A stretch of DNA of 64,000 nt. It comes from Capnocytophaga gingivalis ATCC 33624 (GTDB taxonomy: Bacteria > Bacteroidota > Bacteroidia > Flavobacteriales > Flavobacteriaceae). A program made the position numbers and the translations under genes. Positions within the stretch are counted from its first letter, which is position 1, and each line of letters opens with the position of its first letter. A model generated the notes under the pieces. The model was not told where the DNA came from. It did no database searches and worked only from the letters and a program-made list of their open reading frames with translations. The stretch is from positions 21,153 through 85,152 of the forward strand of contig NZ_ACLQ01000021.1 of the NCBI RefSeq assembly GCF_000174755.1, read 5' to 3'. Shown piece after piece: positions 54,537 to 63,309 of this stretch.

Positions 54537-54561
54537 GATAATTTATAAAAAAGAACTTAGT

Positions 54562-56844
54562 CTAAAACTGATATCCTACCCCAGCTAATACACTGATGGT
54601 GGCAGCAGGCATAATACCTCCCCAAGCACTATGGCGAGTGGTAAAGTACTTACGATTTAGAAGATTCAACGCATTGAGGTTCACATTCCATTTCTTTATA
54701 CTGTAGTTCGCTGTTGCATTGAGCAAGAAGAACCTAGGAATAGCTCCGACATTGCCATTAGCTGAACCTGCTTCTGTATTTTTGGTATCGGAGAACTGAG
54801 TACTTACAAAGTTGCCATAGCCATTGAGCGTAAGCACACCTCCTGCACATTCGAGTTGATACTTAGCACCGGCGGTAGCTGTATAGCGAGGGGCATAAGG
54901 TACACGATTTCCCTTGTACATACCATATTCTATGGTTGCTTTTTGGATAGCTCCACTTCCATAGAGTTTCAATCCTTCTATAGGATAGATAGCTCCACTG
55001 ACCTCTATTCCTTGGTGTAGTGCCTTACCTCCGTTGTTAAGCACTCCTCCTTCACGGAATATTTTGTGATCAAAATCCAGAATATAAGCAGCCAATTCTA
55101 CTTCTAACCAATCGGTAGGAGTGGTACGCAACCCCAACTCATAGTTATTGGATGTTTCTGCGTCCAAGTCACCATTGGTTTCAAAGGCTATACGTATCTG
55201 AGGCATTTTATATCCCTTAGAATAAGTAAGATAAGCACGGTAATTTTCAGAAAACTTATAGAAGAGACCCAAAGAGTAGATGAAAGCATCCTCATTGGTA
55301 TTATCCCACTGATTGCGGAAGTAATCCTCTTTGTCGTAATTGACAAAGGTGTAGCGCAATCCAGGGTTGATGTTAAACTTATCAGTGATATGGAATTCGT
55401 CAAATACATAGCCTTCTACTACAGCAACCGTATTGGCTGAGTTAGCTGTTGTTTTCCCTGATTTTTCGCCCATCTTATCACCTGCCACAGATACTTCATG
55501 GGTGATATCGGTATGCAAGCGAATACCCGCTAAGAGTTTGTTCTCCTTACCAAAGAGTGTATTGGTACGCTCATAGTCGGAGAAGAGTCCCACCGAAGGA
55601 ATATCTCGTAAAGCGGACGTAAATTTGCGCTTTGTAGCATCAGCATTGCGGTTGTCGAGCCACCAATCACGCTTGAGGTAACTTCCGTAGAGGGAGGTAG
55701 TAAGCGAATTATCTTCATCAAAAGTACGTTTGTAGGAGATAGCTGTACTAAAGCGTCTAGCCTCGAAGAAATCATGAGGATTCACCGATTGCTCAGGATC
55801 AGCATCCCATTGTGCCTGACTGAGCCCCCCTGGAGTGTCAGAATACTCAGTAAATCCATTGACAAAAAAGCGCCATTCGTTTCTCTCCCCTACTTTCACC
55901 GTAGCATTGCCTGTAAAATCGTTTACTGCATAGCGACTACGTGATTTCCTAAAACCATCTCCTTGGCGACGATGGAAACCTGCATAGTAGTTCATGGCTC
56001 CTTCATTGGTATTTCCTACTGTTTCCACTCCTATATTGAGCGCATTATGATTTCCATACTGGAGATTAAGACCTGTATAAGGCTGAGCGGCACCTTTTTT
56101 GGTGATAATATTGACTACCCCACCTATACTACCACTTCCATAGAGAGCTGGAGAAGCCCCTTTGATTACCTCTATACTCTCAATAGCCCCCACAGGCATC
56201 ATATAGTATCCCCCCATGTCAGAGTAACTCTGTCCAATAGGAATCTTCCCATCGATAACTACCAACGTATTGCTATTACGAGCAGGGTCTATTCCTCTAA
56301 GCCCTATCCCAGGTCTGAGACCTCGTCCGTCCTCATCTATATAATTGACCCCAGGCATAAAGCGAACAGCATCTCCTACGGCAGGAATAGCCAATTCTTT
56401 AATCTGTGTAGCAGAAACGACATTTACAGTACCTGCAAAGTCCTTGATTTGTCGCTTAATCCCCGTGGAAGTAACTGTTACCTCAGGTAGTTCCTCTTGA
56501 GAGACTTTCATCTGTACATTGAGCACGGTACGTCCCTGTAGTGCAATCTCTTGGGTGTGAAAGCCTAAAGACTTGAATACGAGCACGGCATTCTCATCCA
56601 CACGTAGGGTGTAATACCCATCCTTATCCGTAGCGACACCTCGTTGAGAGCCTTTTACAAGCACATTCACCCCAAGAAGTGGATTCCCTTGGGCATCGAC
56701 TACACGCCCTTCTACTTGGATTTCCTTCTGTTGTCCCATAATACTATAAGAGGGAACCTTATCTGCGGCATTAGCCTGAGGAATAGTCAAAGCTACCATT
56801 GTTGTAAGAAGTAGCTTAGCTATCATTTGTGTTTTCTTTTTCAT
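54562..56844 (-). CDS. TonB-dependent receptor, possibly FecA-like
   Basis: 760 residues from the ATG at 56844. Signal peptide (AKLLLTTMVALTIPQANA), carboxypeptidase-like domain (VEGRVVDAQGNPLLGVNVLV), plug with IGLRGIDPARNSNTLVVIDG and SPALYGSGSIGGVVNIITKKG, barrel ending AGVGYQF. The plug recalls iron or siderophore receptors such as FecA, but the ligand is not proven. Divergent from hemH across about 280 bases, which may link it to iron or haem supply. Confidence 0.88.
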   Translation of the reverse strand: MKKKTQMIAKLLLTTMVALTIPQANAADKVPSYSIMGQQKEIQVEGRVVDAQGNPLLGVNVLVKGSQRGVATDKDGYYTLRVDENAVLVFKSLGFHTQEIALQGRTVLNVQMKVSQEELPEVTVTSTGIKRQIKDFAGTVNVVSATQIKELAIPAVGDAVRFMPGVNYIDEDGRGLRPGIGLRGIDPARNSNTLVVIDGKIPIGQSYSDMGGYYMMPVGAIESIEVIKGASPALYGSGSIGGVVNIITKKGAAQPYTGLNLQYGNHNALNIGVETVGNTNEGAMNYYAGFHRRQGDGFRKSRSRYAVNDFTGNATVKVGERNEWRFFVNGFTEYSDTPGGLSQAQWDADPEQSVNPHDFFEARRFSTAISYKRTFDEDNSLTTSLYGSYLKRDWWLDNRNADATKRKFTSALRDIPSVGLFSDYERTNTLFGKENKLLAGIRLHTDITHEVSVAGDKMGEKSGKTTANSANTVAVVEGYVFDEFHITDKFNINPGLRYTFVNYDKEDYFRNQWDNTNEDAFIYSLGLFYKFSENYRAYLTYSKGYKMPQIRIAFETNGDLDAETSNNYELGLRTTPTDWLEVELAAYILDFDHKIFREGGVLNNGGKALHQGIEVSGAIYPIEGLKLYGSGAIQKATIEYGMYKGNRVPYAPRYTATAGAKYQLECAGGVLTLNGYGNFVSTQFSDTKNTEAGSANGNVGAIPRFFLLNATANYSIKKWNVNLNALNLLNRKYFTTRHSAWGGIMPAATISVLAGVGYQF

Positions 56845-57122
56845 AAAGAACACTTTTAATATAACTAAAAACGGCGCAAAAATAATTATTTCCTTTGAAT
56901 CTATATTTTTATTTAGATTTATTTTAAGATAAATTTTATCCTAAACCAATGAAAAAGCCTTTCTCTTAATAAAATAAGATCCTTACACCTTCTCTTTTTC
57001 ATAGAGAAATAGAGCTATACCCTTGTTTTGAATAGTGCGTAAAAGTAAGAATATAATTTATTTTGTCTTGTCTAATGTGTAATCCAAAAAAATGATGTAT
57101 TTTTGTCACAAATTTCAAACGA

Positions 57123-58136
57123 ATGTCAAAAGGTGTTCTTTTAGTGAACTTAGGCTCTCCTAACTCAACCTCTGTGAAGGATGTAAGAGCGTATTTAAAT
57201 GAATTTCTTATGGATCCCAGAGTGATTGATTTGCCCTACCTCAGCCGTGCTTTCTTGGTAAAAGGGATTATCCTACGTACCCGCCCCAAGCGATCAGCAG
57301 AGGCTTATCGCAAGGTATGGACAGCGGAAGGTTCTCCGCTGATTGTCCATACAAGACACCTAAGAGAGAAGGTACAACAAGGGACAGATATCCCCGTAGC
57401 TATGGCTATGCGCTATGGGAAGCCTTCTATAGCTTCAGCCATAGAATCGCTCTACAAGCAGGGCGTTCGGGAACTTTTGCTCATCCCTCTATACCCCCAG
57501 TACGCCATGTCCACTACCGAGACCATCTCCGTATTGGCTGAGAAAATCATTCGCAAGCACTATAAGGATATGTGCCTAAGCGAGCTACCACCCTTCTACA
57601 ATAATCCTGAATATATAAAGGTATTAGCGACCTCTATTAGGGAACACCACAAGGAGGATGAGTACCTGCTCTTCTCCTATCATGGAGTCCCTGAGCGGCA
57701 TATCTATAAGAGCGATATTACCAAAGAGCACTGCCAGCTCAATGACATTTGCTGCAACACCCTCTCCCCTGCTCACCAATATTGCTACCGCCACCAGTGC
57801 TTTGCCCTAACCGAGTCTATTGCCCGAGAGCTACAACTCACCCCAGCGCAATATGGTACTTCTTTTCAATCGCGCTTAGGGCGTGACCCTTGGCTTCAAC
57901 CCTATACCGATACCACCCTGGCCGCTCTTCCTGAAAAAGGTATCAAGCGATTGGCAGTGGTGACCCCAGCCTTTGTAGCTGACTGCTTGGAGACTCTGGA
58001 GGAGATCGCTATGGAAGGCAGAGAAACCTACTTGGAACACGGTGGAACACACTACAACTATATTCCTTGCCTAAATGACCGAGAAGACTGGGCAAAAACC
58101 CTCCTTTCTTGGATTGAAAAATGGCAAAATAAATAG
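57123..58136 (+). CDS. hemH: ferrochelatase
   Basis: 337 residues. Inserts Fe(II) into protoporphyrin IX. Motifs: GVLLVNLGSPNS at the N-terminus, FSYHGVPERH with the active-site histidine, SRLGRDPWLQPYT and the C-terminal FVADCLETLEEI. Several cysteines (CCN, CYRHQC) could hold an iron-sulfur cluster, as in some bacterial enzymes, but this is a suggestion. A TATTTTTG box at 57098-57105 precedes it. Confidence 0.94.
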   Translation: MSKGVLLVNLGSPNSTSVKDVRAYLNEFLMDPRVIDLPYLSRAFLVKGIILRTRPKRSAEAYRKVWTAEGSPLIVHTRHLREKVQQGTDIPVAMAMRYGKPSIASAIESLYKQGVRELLLIPLYPQYAMSTTETISVLAEKIIRKHYKDMCLSELPPFYNNPEYIKVLATSIREHHKEDEYLLFSYHGVPERHIYKSDITKEHCQLNDICCNTLSPAHQYCYRHQCFALTESIARELQLTPAQYGTSFQSRLGRDPWLQPYTDTTLAALPEKGIKRLAVVTPAFVADCLETLEEIAMEGRETYLEHGGTHYNYIPCLNDREDWAKTLLSWIEKWQNK

Positions 58137-58331
58137 GTTATTAACAGAGATACACAAGTTGTGCATAATTAGTCACGAATGGTATTTCCTTTCCTCTTTT
58201 TCTTAATAAAACAGTTAATATGTAATACATAATAAAGGTTCTGTGTTAATAAAATCTTTACAAACCAACCTTTTGATTGTTGATAACTTCGTTTATAACC
58301 TACTTTTGAGGACGTTTACAGAGCAAAGGTT

Positions 58332-58361
58332 TTGACAATTAGAAATAAATGCTTACTTTTG
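58332..58361 (+). promoter_or_regulatory. -33/-7 promoter of the LRR lipoprotein
   Basis: TTG at 58332-58334, 19-base spacer, TACTTTTG at 58354-58361. A second candidate with the same box is at 58301-58308 (TTG 58280-58282, 18-base spacer). Confidence 0.7.
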
Positions 58362-58428
58362 TGCCATGAAAAAAACCTAATTAAAAGTAAAAAATGAATA
58401 TTGTAATGTTAAGCAAAACTAATTGATT

Positions 58429-60498
58429 ATGAGAAAAAGATTTTACACCCTATTAGCTTTGTCGTTACTCTCCACTGCTATCCTATCGGTGAGTTGTAAT
58501 AAGGACAAAATTGATTTTGGAGGAGGAAGTGATCCCAACTCTATCTCTCAAGTAACCACTGGTAGTGGTGCTCCTACTGCGGGACAAAAAGGAGATTATT
58601 ACTTTGATTCTACTTCCAAGACTCTTTATAAGAGAAAAGGTTCTTCTTGGACAGGAATCGCGACTATGAATCTTAATGGAAACTTGCTTTCTGGTCAAGG
58701 AAAAGCAAAACCCAGTCAAGGGAACAATGGAGATTCCTATATTGACATTAAGACCAATACCATTTATGAAAAAAAGAATGGGGTATGGTCTGCTTCTTCA
58801 GAAGGTGAGATTGTTATAAAAGATGCCAATTTCAAAGCAGCACTACTTGCTATTGTAGGTATTGATGCCAATAAAAATGGTAAGATAAGCCCTGCGGAAG
58901 CTCAGGCTGTAACAGGATTTTCAGTAGCTGGGAAAGAAATCGCTTCCTTAGAAGGAATAGAGGCCTTTACCAACCTTGAAAGCTTGGATGCCAATGACAA
59001 TAAGCTTACTACTGTTAATCTAAGTGGACTCACTCACCTAAAAAAACTCAACCTTACGAACAACCTACTCTCAGGAGAGCTTAACCTAAAGGAACTTAAA
59101 TATCTTGCCAATGATAAAGTAAAAATCGTAGCTGGTAATACTTCTATAGAAAAGATATTTGTCGCTGATGAAGCAAAAGCAACAGCTCTGAACAACTTTG
59201 AGCATACGACCAAATATACTTTTTCAGGAGAATTAGAACGAATTTTGGACTTAGACCCTGTTATCAAAGCAGCACTATTGGCAGATAATAACCGCCCTGA
59301 TCGCAATGGAGATGGTGAAATCACTAATAAAGAAGCCGAAAGATTCAACAAACCTATAAGAATAGAGACTCCAGGAATCAAATCTCTCAAGGGAATGGAA
59401 TATTTCAAAAAAGCTACCTCTCTGGTTATTCAGGCACCTGATGGACAAAAAAATGTTCTTGTAGATGGACAAGTTTCTTTGGCTGACTTTTCAGAAATAG
59501 AGAGCCTTACCATTGCCAATACAAAGATGACTAAGCTCACTCTAAGTAATTTTCCTAAGCTCAAACATCTTATCTTGACAGGAAATGAACTTACTGAGGT
59601 TGTCCTTAGCGGTATGCCAGAGTTGGTTACCTTGAATCTTGAAAGAAATAACTTAACCAACCTCAATGGAATCACTACCCCCGAGAATACCTTCCCTAAG
59701 CTAACAGCTCTCAACCTTATAGGAAACAACCTACAAGGAGAGCTTGATCTTTCAAAGATTACCGCAAACTTAAGGAATAATGCAAATGCTATACAAATCT
59801 TGCGTGGAAATAATAATTCAGGAGTGGCTCGTATCAAGGTAAAAGATCAAGATACCGCCAATGTTCTAAATACAAATGATGCAGGAGCAGGTAAATACCA
59901 AGTAGACGGTAGTGGAGGAAGTAATCCTGAAGTTCCTATTCGTGACAGCCGATTAAGATTCCTTACTCTTGAGAAATTGCAAGCTATTATGGATACTCGA
60001 GAATTCCGTGGACGCTTCCCTGGTGGAAAGAATGATACTACAGGAAAAATCTATAAGTCAGACTTAGATAGAGCTGATTTCCCTACTGCGTTAGAATTGG
60101 ATAGTAGTGTTGGAGACCTTTCTGGATTAGAATACTTCTCTAAGGTAAAGAAACTTACCATATACACTTCTACACCAACTACTCTGAACCTTATAGGTAT
60201 GGACAGTCTTGAGGAAATAATATCCACAGGAAGTACTATTGAGGTAATTCAAGGTAATGCCCCAAGACTTAAAAAGATTATCCTAAGGAATTCACATAGA
60301 GTAAAGAAAATAAATGTGGTTAATTCTTCTAACATAGAACAAATCACTATTGAAGAAGATAGTAATATACCTAACCACATAGAATGTATCGCTGTACCTG
60401 CCAATAGAGCAGATACTGTTAAGCAAAATATCAACTTAAACAGTCCAGCTAAAACAACTGTTTACAGAAGCAAAGTACAATCAACCCCATGTAATTAG
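58429..60498 (+). CDS. leucine-rich repeat surface lipoprotein with EF-hand-like loops
   Basis: 689 residues from the ATG at 58429; lipobox LSVSCNKDK with acidic/basic residues suited to surface export. After a linker (GAPTAGQKGDYYFDSTSKTLY, a phage-fibre-like motif repeated once) come units that each pair a calcium-binding-like loop (DANKNGKISPAEA; DRNGDGEITNKEA; a degenerate NDTTGKIYKSDLD) with LRR segments (LESLDANDNKLTTVNLSGL, TLNLERNNL). Surface adhesin-like, role unknown. Followed by two hairpins. Confidence 0.7.
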   Translation: MRKRFYTLLALSLLSTAILSVSCNKDKIDFGGGSDPNSISQVTTGSGAPTAGQKGDYYFDSTSKTLYKRKGSSWTGIATMNLNGNLLSGQGKAKPSQGNNGDSYIDIKTNTIYEKKNGVWSASSEGEIVIKDANFKAALLAIVGIDANKNGKISPAEAQAVTGFSVAGKEIASLEGIEAFTNLESLDANDNKLTTVNLSGLTHLKKLNLTNNLLSGELNLKELKYLANDKVKIVAGNTSIEKIFVADEAKATALNNFEHTTKYTFSGELERILDLDPVIKAALLADNNRPDRNGDGEITNKEAERFNKPIRIETPGIKSLKGMEYFKKATSLVIQAPDGQKNVLVDGQVSLADFSEIESLTIANTKMTKLTLSNFPKLKHLILTGNELTEVVLSGMPELVTLNLERNNLTNLNGITTPENTFPKLTALNLIGNNLQGELDLSKITANLRNNANAIQILRGNNNSGVARIKVKDQDTANVLNTNDAGAGKYQVDGSGGSNPEVPIRDSRLRFLTLEKLQAIMDTREFRGRFPGGKNDTTGKIYKSDLDRADFPTALELDSSVGDLSGLEYFSKVKKLTIYTSTPTTLNLIGMDSLEEIISTGSTIEVIQGNAPRLKKIILRNSHRVKKINVVNSSNIEQITIEEDSNIPNHIECIAVPANRADTVKQNINLNSPAKTTVYRSKVQSTPCN

Positions 60499-60520
60499 GT
60501 TTTGGACATTACATATGTGA

Positions 60521-60550
60521 AAAGGCTCTCCACTTGTTGGAGGGCTTTTT
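60521..60550 (+). terminator. terminator after the LRR lipoprotein
   Basis: AAAGGCTCTCC/GGAGGGCTTTTT, 11-bp stem with two wobble pairs, then T-rich sequence. Confidence 0.75.
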
Positions 60551-60629
60551 CTTTTTAAGTGAAGAATGAAAAGTATACCCAGAATGGCATAAAGAACGAG
60601 GCAAAGCTACTTTGGTTTGCCTAAAAAAG

Positions 60630-60658
60630 AGGCTGCCCTTTTCGGACAGCCTTATTTT
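60630..60658 (+). terminator. second terminator-like hairpin
   Basis: AGGCTGCCC and CGGACAGCCT with one mismatch, then TATTTTT. Possibly a backup terminator or the end of a small RNA. Confidence 0.5.
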
Positions 60659-60692
60659 TGCTATTAACCACTAATCATTAATTATATTATTT

Positions 60693-60970
60693 AAGTTTCG
60701 TAAGTTGTATAATTTATTGATTTTCAAAGACCTCCCCCTATCCCCCTCCAAAGGGGGAATGATAAAGTTTATGATTCTCAATGAGTTATAGAGAAAATTT
60801 TACGTATTGACAAACAGTTTATGCCTTTTCAACGCCCTTATTCCCCCTCTTGGAGGGGATAGTCCGTGAATACATGGAACGGAGTATGTGAGGAGAGGTT
60901 TTATTTGCAATATATTGATTTATAAATAGTTATAATCTTAATTGTATTCTAAAAATAACTTGCGAAACTT
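60693..60970. mobile_element. MITE-like element with terminal inverted repeats
   Basis: A gene-free element of about 280 bases. Ends AAGTTTCGTAAGTT and AACTTGCGAAACTT are inverted repeats with one mismatch. TTATATTATTT lies directly left (60682-60692) and again to the right (60974-60984, after three bases), as expected for a target duplication. Inside, an ATCCCCCTCCAAAGGGGGAAT-type block recurs in inverse orientation at about 60732 and 60838. No transposase. Confidence 0.45.
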
Positions 60971-60978
60971 GAGTTATA

Positions 60979-61872
60979 TTATTTATTGTATTTTTCTAAG
61001 ATACTTCTGGCTCTTTCCACTGCCTCTTGGAGGGAAACAGGAGCGTTGGAACTTTGGTAAAGTGGTGTAGTGCGAGCGACTGGTTCCTGATAAGAAGAAG
61101 TTGATTCCTCGTAAGAAGAGGTTGATTCCTCGTAAGAAGAGGTTGATTCCTCATAAGAAGAGGTTGATTCCTCATAAGAAGAAGTAGATTCTGGGTGCTC
61201 AGGCACTTCTTCAAAGGTGATGTTCTTCATAACTATCTGAGGCACAAAGGGATCGGTAGCACTTAGCGGATCGGTAGTAGTCAAAGAGGCGGCAGTACTC
61301 TGAGCTACCACTGGCTCTGGAGTGTTCTGAGCAGCCATAGGTGCTGGTGCACTTTGGGGAACTATTGTAATAGGTGTATTTTGAGGTTCTACACTGTTCT
61401 TTTCTACATAATTCTCTTGTAGATCTCTCTTGAGTACATCCAATTCTTTTTCCTTGAAAGAGAGCTTTTGGCTCACTGCTTCTAATTCTTTTTCCTTGAG
61501 AGAGAGCTTATTATAAGCTTCTTTGGTAAACTCTTCCAATTCTTTTTCCTTACGTAAGAGTTTGTCATAGGTTTCCGTAGAGAGGATCTGTAGTTCTTTT
61601 TCCTTGAGAGAAAACCTCTCATAGGCTTCTTTAGTCAAAAGTACGAGCTCTCCTCCTCTCTTATCTGTAAGGAAAAGGGGGGCTACAACAGGTAACTCTA
61701 TCTTAAAGAGTTGCTCATTTTCGCCTAAGGTAGCTCCAGCAAGCTCATTCTCATGCCCATGAGCTACATCTTCAGGAATAGCTATTTCTATACCTATATT
61801 AGAAAGAGCATTGATAACCAATTGGTATTGTTGGAAATCCAATTTTTCTTTTAATGGAATTGTATTACTCAT
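60979..61872 (-). CDS. coiled-coil protein with STSSYEE tandem repeats
   Basis: 297 residues from MSNTIPLKEKLDF; longer starts overlap the promoter. Residues roughly 85-160 form a coiled coil built on LSLKEKELE units (four copies with variations). A Pro/Ala/Gln-rich linker follows, then five STSSYEE units encoded by 21-base direct repeats, then a short charged tail. No signal peptide. Intracellular scaffold or low-complexity protein; family not recognised. Confidence 0.6.
   Translation of the reverse strand: MSNTIPLKEKLDFQQYQLVINALSNIGIEIAIPEDVAHGHENELAGATLGENEQLFKIELPVVAPLFLTDKRGGELVLLTKEAYERFSLKEKELQILSTETYDKLLRKEKELEEFTKEAYNKLSLKEKELEAVSQKLSFKEKELDVLKRDLQENYVEKNSVEPQNTPITIVPQSAPAPMAAQNTPEPVVAQSTAASLTTTDPLSATDPFVPQIVMKNITFEEVPEHPESTSSYEESTSSYEESTSSYEESTSSYEESTSSYQEPVARTTPLYQSSNAPVSLQEAVERARSILEKYNK
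61087..61191. repeat. 21-bp tandem repeat, five copies
   Basis: Five units of CTCGTAAGAAGAGGTTGATTC (minor variants) inside the coiled-coil gene, encoding STSSYEE. In-frame, so copy-number change alters length but not the reading frame. Confidence 0.85.
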
Positions 61873-61889
61873 AATCATTATATTTTGGG

Positions 61890-61919
61890 CAAAGGTATAA
61901 TAAAAAAATTGAAAAACAA
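61890..61919 (-). promoter_or_regulatory. promoter of the coiled-coil gene
   Basis: On the minus strand TTG (61919-61917), 19-base spacer, TACCTTTG (61897-61890). Supports the start at 61872. Confidence 0.6.
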
Positions 61920-61986
61920 ACAAATTTTTATGCTATTTTTCCTCTTTTTATTATTTTTCCCCACCATTAACAGTTGATAACTTTAA

Positions 61987-62032
61987 GCAAATAACCATTC
62001 ACTTATAGGGCGAATAACCATTCTTTTATAGA
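61987..62032. repeat. tandem pair of 23-base repeats
   Basis: GCAAATAACCATTCACTTATAGG and GCGAATAACCATTCTTTTATAGA side by side, then GAGGATGAATGATCATT, whose GAGGATGAAT word also appears in the 32-kb hairpin. Confidence 0.6.
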
Positions 62033-62136
62033 GGATGAATGATCATTCACCCCTACGTTATTGCATAAAATATATTAAAAAAATGATAGCAAATGATTTT
62101 TTTTGTAATTTTGCGAACAATAGTAAAAGAAAAATT

Positions 62137-62430
62137 ATGGAAAAAGATCCACAAGAAGTCGCTGAGTTCTATGCGAAACTCAAATCAGAATTGGAGAAAA
62201 CAACGGTCTTCCCCAGCGAATACCTATATAAGTTTATCCTACCTGCTACTCAAGAGAAGAGAGAGGCTATAAGAGCTGTTTTCAAGGATACACAGGCTAC
62301 TATAGAAGAAAAGCCTTCATCTACAGGAAAGTATATCAGCTATTCTATACGCCTTGAGGTACAAGACCCTGATCAGGTAATTGCCTATTACCAAAAAGCA
62401 GGCGAAATAGAAGGAATCATCTCTTTGTAG
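62137..62430 (+). CDS. DUF493 family protein
   Basis: 97 residues from MEKDPQEVAEFY; the upstream open reading includes the promoter (TAATTTTG at 62106-62113) and is not coding. Length and the ferredoxin-like pattern (FILPATQEKREAIRAVF ... SIRLEVQDPDQVIAYYQKAGEIEGIISL) agree with DUF493/YbeD. Function unsettled. BatE follows 39 bases later. Confidence 0.8.
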   Translation: MEKDPQEVAEFYAKLKSELEKTTVFPSEYLYKFILPATQEKREAIRAVFKDTQATIEEKPSSTGKYISYSIRLEVQDPDQVIAYYQKAGEIEGIISL

Positions 62431-62469
62431 TGAAGAGTGAAAAAAAGTTTACCTGTTACCTAAAGAAAA

Positions 62470-63234
62470 ATGAGCAAGCTATTATCTATCACCTATTATC
62501 TATTATCCATTATCTGCATTGGGTCGGCTTCAGCGCAGAGCAATGCGGAGCTTTTTGCACAGGCAGGAAGTGCCTATAATCGGGGAGACTGGCAGGAGGC
62601 TATAGACAATTATCGGCGGATTCTCTCCAAAGGGGAAGCCTCAGCAAGTCTGTACTACAACTTGGCCAATGCGTACTATAAGACAGAGGATGTAGCTCAT
62701 AGTATCTATTATTATGAGAAGGCGCTAGAGCTCTCTCCTGAGGATAAGGCCATACAGAACAATCTCAAATATGCCCAGCAGATGGCTTTGGATGAGATAG
62801 TCCCCTTGCCTAAGCTATGGTCACAGCGCGCCATGGAAGCCCTGAGCCGCTGGAATTCTCCTAATGGTTGGGGAGTATGGGCTGTGGTGAGCATGTGCCT
62901 CTTTGCAGGATTTTTCTTCTGTTATTATTTCTTGGAGAAAATCCTCTACAAGCGTATCTTCTTCACGCTGATGGTTGTAGCTTTTTTAGGTTCTGTATCC
63001 AGCTTTTTTTTAGGTCGCACCGTAAGCCATTATGTGCATAGCAATCACTACGGCATCCTCTTTGATAAGGAAGTGCGGCTCTATGAACAACCCAACACCT
63101 ATAGCAAGGAAGTATTTTCCCTACATGAGGGAGCTAAAGTAGAAATCCTTGACCAATTCAAGGAATGGTATAAGCTCAAAGTCGCCGATGGTCGTATAGG
63201 CTGGGCTAAGAAACATAGCCTAAGGAAAATATGA
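62470..63234 (+). CDS. batE: BatE-like tetratricopeptide membrane protein
   Basis: 254 residues: signal peptide, two TPR units (AGSAYNRGDWQEAIDNYRRIL and LYYNLANAYYKTEDVAHSIYYYEKAL), two membrane helices, and a C-terminal SH3-like domain (KEVRLYEQPNTYSKEVFSL). This is BatE of the Bacteroides aerotolerance locus; batA-D are not adjacent. The signal peptide (LLSITYYLLSIIC) is encoded by a TATTATCTATTATCCATTAT array, so its coding DNA is repeat-derived. Ends against the repeat at 63232. Confidence 0.82.
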   Translation: MSKLLSITYYLLSIICIGSASAQSNAELFAQAGSAYNRGDWQEAIDNYRRILSKGEASASLYYNLANAYYKTEDVAHSIYYYEKALELSPEDKAIQNNLKYAQQMALDEIVPLPKLWSQRAMEALSRWNSPNGWGVWAVVSMCLFAGFFFCYYFLEKILYKRIFFTLMVVAFLGSVSSFFLGRTVSHYVHSNHYGILFDKEVRLYEQPNTYSKEVFSLHEGAKVEILDQFKEWYKLKVADGRIGWAKKHSLRKI

Positions 63235-63249
63235 TAATGATTAATGAAT

Positions 63250-63292
63250 AATGATCAATGATTAATAGCTTATATATTAATCATTGATCATT
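63250..63292. terminator. 18-bp perfect inverted repeat between convergent batE and lpdA
   Basis: AATGATCAATGATTAATA and its exact complement around a 7-base loop. Confidence 0.55.
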
Positions 63293-63309
63293 AAAAATTT
63301 AATCACTAC

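Noticed and set aside
58138..58286. Origin of replication with DnaA boxes (TTATTAACA, TGTGCATAA, TGTTGATAA) before the LRR gene
   Set aside because: Each box has one or two mismatches, no AT-rich unwinding array or dnaA gene is nearby, and the gap is explained by two promoters.
61087..61191. CRISPR array
   Set aside because: Contiguous 21-base units in frame, encoding STSSYEE; no spacers.
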